DNA of 6,589 nucleotides from Chloroflexota bacterium (GTDB lineage Bacteria; Chloroflexota; Anaerolineae; Caldilineales; Caldilineaceae). The DNA is taken from the NCBI GenBank assembly GCA_016199425.1, contig JACQGT010000545.1:1-6589 (forward strand). Reading direction: 5' to 3'. The position numbers and the translations under genes were made by a program. Every line of letters starts with the position of its first letter. Within the stretch, counting starts at the first letter, position 1. The notes below the pieces were generated by a model. It ran no database searches and was not told the origin of the DNA. It worked only from the letters and a program-made list of their open reading frames with translations. Shown here piece by piece: positions 5,114 through 6,589 of this stretch.

Positions 5114-5235
5114 CAGTTACGGGCCTCCGGTGATAGATGCGGTTGTCTCGAAGACGTTAACCGAGAGAGCGCCGTGTGATCGATACGCGCCGCCACATCC
5201 TCCGGGGAGAGAGGAGTACGACTGTTAGCGTTCAT
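5113..5235 (-). pseudogene. 40-codon ORF resembling the N-terminus of deoxyribose-phosphate aldolase (DeoC), truncated
   Basis: The ORF begins MNANSRTPLSPEDVAARIDHTALS and stops after 40 codons. The block PEDVAARIDHTAL closely resembles the start of bacterial DeoC proteins (a helix followed by IDHTLL/IDHTAL), an enzyme that splits 2-deoxyribose-5-phosphate into glyceraldehyde-3-phosphate and acetaldehyde. After residue 24 the resemblance ends, and the remaining 16 residues are unlike DeoC; no DeoC body with its Schiff-base lysine is found in any frame here. A good AAGGAAG lies 6 nt before the ATG and the stop is coupled by TGATG to the next gene. It is therefore either a deletion remnant of a full deoC that kept its expression signals, or a short leader peptide with a chance match. 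DeoC is an established companion of EutE-type dehydrogenases in sugar-phosphate BMC loci, which favours the remnant view. Confidence 0.5.
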
Positions 5236-5283
5236 TTTGCGCTTCCTTATGTAAAAGCCCCATCCATCTGTCCGTGGGGACCC

Positions 5284-5342
5284 GGCGGGATGAGAGCTGG
5301 AAACCGGAACTGTCCCTATCTGAATTGTCCCTCATTCCCGCC
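5284..5342. repeat. Imperfect inverted repeat enclosing two GGGACARTTC direct repeats
   Basis: Arms ggcgggatgag (5284-5294) and ctcattcccgcc (5331-5342) are complementary over 11 bp with one bulged base and a 36-nt interior. Inside, on the minus strand, GGGACAATTC and GGGACAGTTC (plus-strand positions 5322-5331 and 5307-5316) repeat at 15-nt spacing with one mismatch. It lies in the leader region of the BMC operon. It could be a structured mRNA leader, an operator pair, or a fossil REP-type palindrome. The rest of the 5120-5423 interval is covered by the DeoC-like ORF and the signal peptidase terminator; no RNA family is recognised. Confidence 0.6.
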
Positions 5343-5352
5343 CGTTCTGCAA
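5324..5352 (-). promoter_or_regulatory. Weak candidate promoter for the BMC operon
   Basis: Minus strand TTGCAG (5347-5352) and GACAAT (5324-5329) are separated by 17 nt. They match the sigma-70 boxes at three and four of six positions, so the call is weak. A promoter is expected somewhere in 5236-5373 because a strong terminator closes the upstream transcription unit at 5374-5403. The proposed -10 overlaps one of the GGGACARTTC repeats, which would allow repressor control (inference). Confidence 0.22.
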
Positions 5353-5373
5353 GTTTGGGGCTTGTCTACCCAA

Positions 5374-5403
5374 TAAAAAAGCCGCCGCATCGCGCGGCGG
5401 CTT
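5374..5403 (-). terminator. Intrinsic terminator of the signal peptidase gene
   Basis: On the minus strand AAGCCGCCGC and GCGGCGGCTT (plus-strand 5394-5403 and 5379-5388) form a perfect 10-bp, mostly G:C stem with a 5-nt loop, immediately followed by a T-run (5375-5380 read in reverse). It lies 20 nt after the signal peptidase stop codon. On the plus strand there is no T-run after the hairpin, so it acts in one direction. It separates the signal peptidase unit from the BMC operon. Confidence 0.95.
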
Positions 5404-5423
5404 CCCATTTGGCGAATGACGAT

Positions 5424-6260
5424 TCACGGCCCCTGAGCCATCACCGAATTGACTTCGATGGGCTGATGCTCCACCAGCCCCGCGCTGTCGAAGGGCCAAA
5501 TAGCAAGCCAGGCTTGGCCGATGACGAAATTCTGGCCGAGTTGCCCCCAACTGCGGGTGTCGGAGGAGGCCGGGCGGTTGTCACCCAGCACGTAGAGATG
5601 GCCCGCCTCCACCACCATCGGCGCTTCGTCCCGCACGTTGGGCATATGCTCGTAGGGTTCTTCAATCTGGTTGTCGTTGACAAATAGCTGGCCGCCCCGA
5701 ATCTCCACCGTGTCGCCGGGCAGCCCGATGACCCGTTTGATGTAATCCTTCGACGGGTCGTTGGGGTATTTGAAGACGATCACATCCCCCCGCTCGTACT
5801 CGCCCAGGCGGTAGGCCAGTTTGTTGACGATCAGGTATTCGCCGTCGTGGAAGTTCGGCTCCATGGACTGGCCTTCGATGCGGTAGTTCTGGATGCCGAT
5901 GCGAATGATCAGAAAGATAATCACCGCCAGGCCGACCGTCTCTACCACTTCGCGCACCATCAGGCCAAACCAGTGGGGTTCGTCGTCTGACATCTCGCCG
6001 GTTTCGCCCACTGTAGGGAGTTTGCTCCTGGCCCAGGAATTGGGCGGGAGCGCGCTGGCGTCGATCACCCCATCGGCTGTGGGCGCGACTTGCCAGCCCT
6101 CCTCAGCGACAGGCGCAGCGGACAGCGCGCCCGTCGCTGAGACTTCCGCGTCGGGTGGGGCCGGGTACACAACCGCCAAACGGGGCTTGACAACGATCTC
6201 CAGAATATCGTCCGGGTCGCTGGTGGTGGGGGAATTGTCAAATGTGTTCAATGCACGCAC
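5424..6260 (-). CDS. lepB: Signal peptidase I (leader peptidase)
   Basis: Membrane-anchored serine protease that removes signal peptides from exported proteins. The 278-residue product has a transmembrane segment around VVETVGLAVIIFLIIRIGI (residues 105-123), then the catalytic domain: box B GQSMEPNFHDGEYLIV with nucleophile Ser132, box C RGDVIVFKYP (157-166), box D DYIKRVIGLPGDTVEI with general-base Lys175, and box E GDNRPASSDTRSWG (226-239). Both members of the Ser/Lys dyad are present. Residues 1-95 form an unusually long, Pro/Ala/Asp-rich cytoplasmic extension without recognisable domains. The start is GTG at 6260, chosen because a TAG precedes it directly and the next in-frame ATG (residue 90) would leave only a short pre-membrane tail; no clear Shine-Dalgarno is seen, so that later ATG remains possible. 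It has its own promoter and terminator and is not part of the BMC operon. Confidence 0.95.
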   Translation of the reverse strand: MRALNTFDNSPTTSDPDDILEIVVKPRLAVVYPAPPDAEVSATGALSAAPVAEEGWQVAPTADGVIDASALPPNSWARSKLPTVGETGEMSDDEPHWFGLMVREVVETVGLAVIIFLIIRIGIQNYRIEGQSMEPNFHDGEYLIVNKLAYRLGEYERGDVIVFKYPNDPSKDYIKRVIGLPGDTVEIRGGQLFVNDNQIEEPYEHMPNVRDEAPMVVEAGHLYVLGDNRPASSDTRSWGQLGQNFVIGQAWLAIWPFDSAGLVEHQPIEVNSVMAQGP

Positions 6261-6276
6261 CTATTTTGAAAAAAGA

Positions 6277-6334
6277 ACACGGATTTACACGGATACTGAA
6301 ATTGGGAACGCAGAAAACACAGATTTTCGCAGAT
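6277..6334. repeat. Degenerate octamer repeat with about 10-nt period in the signal peptidase leader
   Basis: Related octamers acacggat (6277 and 6287), acgcagaa (6308), acacagat (6317) and tcgcagat (6327) lie at 9-10 nt steps, with one slot skipped near 6297. They lie directly upstream of the GTG start. Similar ATCCGTGT/ATCTGCG strings are common in intergenic DNA of several environmental phyla, so this may be a dispersed repeat rather than a specific control site. Confidence 0.7.
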
Positions 6335-6400
6335 TCTTGCCGGTTCACCAGTGATTACCCTCAAATCAGCGGGAATCAATCCAAATCATAAGAATCTGCG
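6328..6400. repeat. 11-bp inverted repeat with 51-nt spacer in the signal peptidase 5' leader
   Basis: cgcagattctt (6328-6338) and aagaatctgcg (6390-6400) are exact reverse complements. Both lie within the predicted 5' untranslated RNA, between the promoter (6420-6448) and the GTG start (6260), and the left arm is the last unit of the 10-nt-period repeat. It could be a long-range hairpin in the leader or the inverted ends of a small dispersed element. Confidence 0.75.
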
Positions 6401-6419
6401 TCCGCTTTTCCTGGCCCGG

Positions 6420-6448
6420 ATTATAGCACTGGCTTTGGCGGACAACAA
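6420..6448 (-). promoter_or_regulatory. Sigma-70-type extended -10 promoter of the signal peptidase gene
   Basis: On the minus strand a perfect TATAAT (6420-6425) is preceded by TGC (6426-6428), giving an extended -10, and by TTGTTG (6443-6448) at a 17-nt spacing as a three-of-six -35 box. The start point would be near 6413, leaving a leader of roughly 150 nt before the GTG start. It is the best promoter in the window. Confidence 0.75.
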
Positions 6449-6482
6449 TCCGGTGAATCTACGCGATTTCCCCTCGATTTAT

Positions 6483-6571
6483 CCCAAAGGATTTCCCAAA
6501 TATCCCAAAATTTACCCAAATATACTTTGGGAAAAGACCAATATCCCAAATTTTATCCCAAATAACCCAAA
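6483..6571. repeat. Array of CCCAAA hexamers, roughly helically phased
   Basis: CCCAAA occurs at 6483, 6495, 6504, 6515, 6545, 6557 and 6566, usually preceded by AT-rich bases (atatcccaaa, ttacccaaa), with one inverted copy TTTGGG at 6526. Steps are 12, 9 and 11 nt, then 30, then 12 and 9 again, so the 12/9 spacing recurs. The array is upstream of the signal peptidase promoter. No ORF in this stretch looks like a gene. It may be a multi-site binding region, curved DNA or a degenerate simple repeat; it runs close to the window edge. Confidence 0.7.
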
Positions 6572-6589
6572 TCGTAGGTCGGACTGTCA

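Noticed and set aside
6483..6571. CRISPR-like array
   Set aside because: Repeat units are only six bases with irregular 9-12-nt steps and no spacer of constant length.

Overview
The window looks like a GC-rich bacterial chromosome, most plausibly a Chloroflexota (Anaerolineae/Caldilineae-like) genome. That guess rests on the style of the shell proteins and on the intergenic spacers filled with short tandem-repeat arrays, not on a marker gene, so it is tentative. Every convincing gene lies on the minus strand and is read from high to low coordinates.

Right part (about 5374-6589): a type I signal peptidase gene with a clear extended -10 promoter (6420-6448), a roughly 150-nt repeat-rich 5' leader, an unusually long cytoplasmic N-terminal extension and a strong intrinsic terminator (5374-5403). 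The far right edge is a non-coding stretch with helically phased CCCAAA motifs.

Centre and left (1-5373): a bacterial microcompartment (BMC) operon. In transcription order it holds a 40-codon ORF that starts like deoxyribose-phosphate aldolase (DeoC) and then stops; a 92-residue protein with a CPDC motif that I do not recognise, coupled to it by TGATG; a tandem-domain trimeric shell protein (BMC-T); a hexameric shell protein (BMC-H); a family I inorganic pyrophosphatase; a metallo-beta-lactamase-fold hydrolase; a pentameric vertex protein (BMC-P, EutN/CcmL); a type II restriction-modification pair (BglII/BstYI-like endonuclease and Dam-type adenine methylase); and the first 195 residues of a CoA-acylating aldehyde dehydrogenase of the EutE/PduP type, which runs off the left edge. 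From the pyrophosphatase to the vertex protein the genes overlap or almost touch, and only 3 nt separate the methylase from the dehydrogenase.

Working model (inference): BMC-T, BMC-H and BMC-P form a minimal three-component shell, and the acylating aldehyde dehydrogenase is the signature cargo that turns a toxic or volatile aldehyde into an acyl-CoA. The DeoC-like start suggests that the aldehyde once came, or in relatives still comes, from a deoxyribose-5-phosphate-type aldol cleavage, as in sugar-phosphate BMC loci. The pyrophosphatase and the hydrolase are unusual companions that may act in or beside the compartment. The most striking points are the R-M system lodged inside the operon, the pyrophosphatase/hydrolase pair between shell genes, the truncated DeoC-like ORF, and two spacers flanking the BMC-T gene that share one architecture: a short tandem repeat followed by its own reverse complement.
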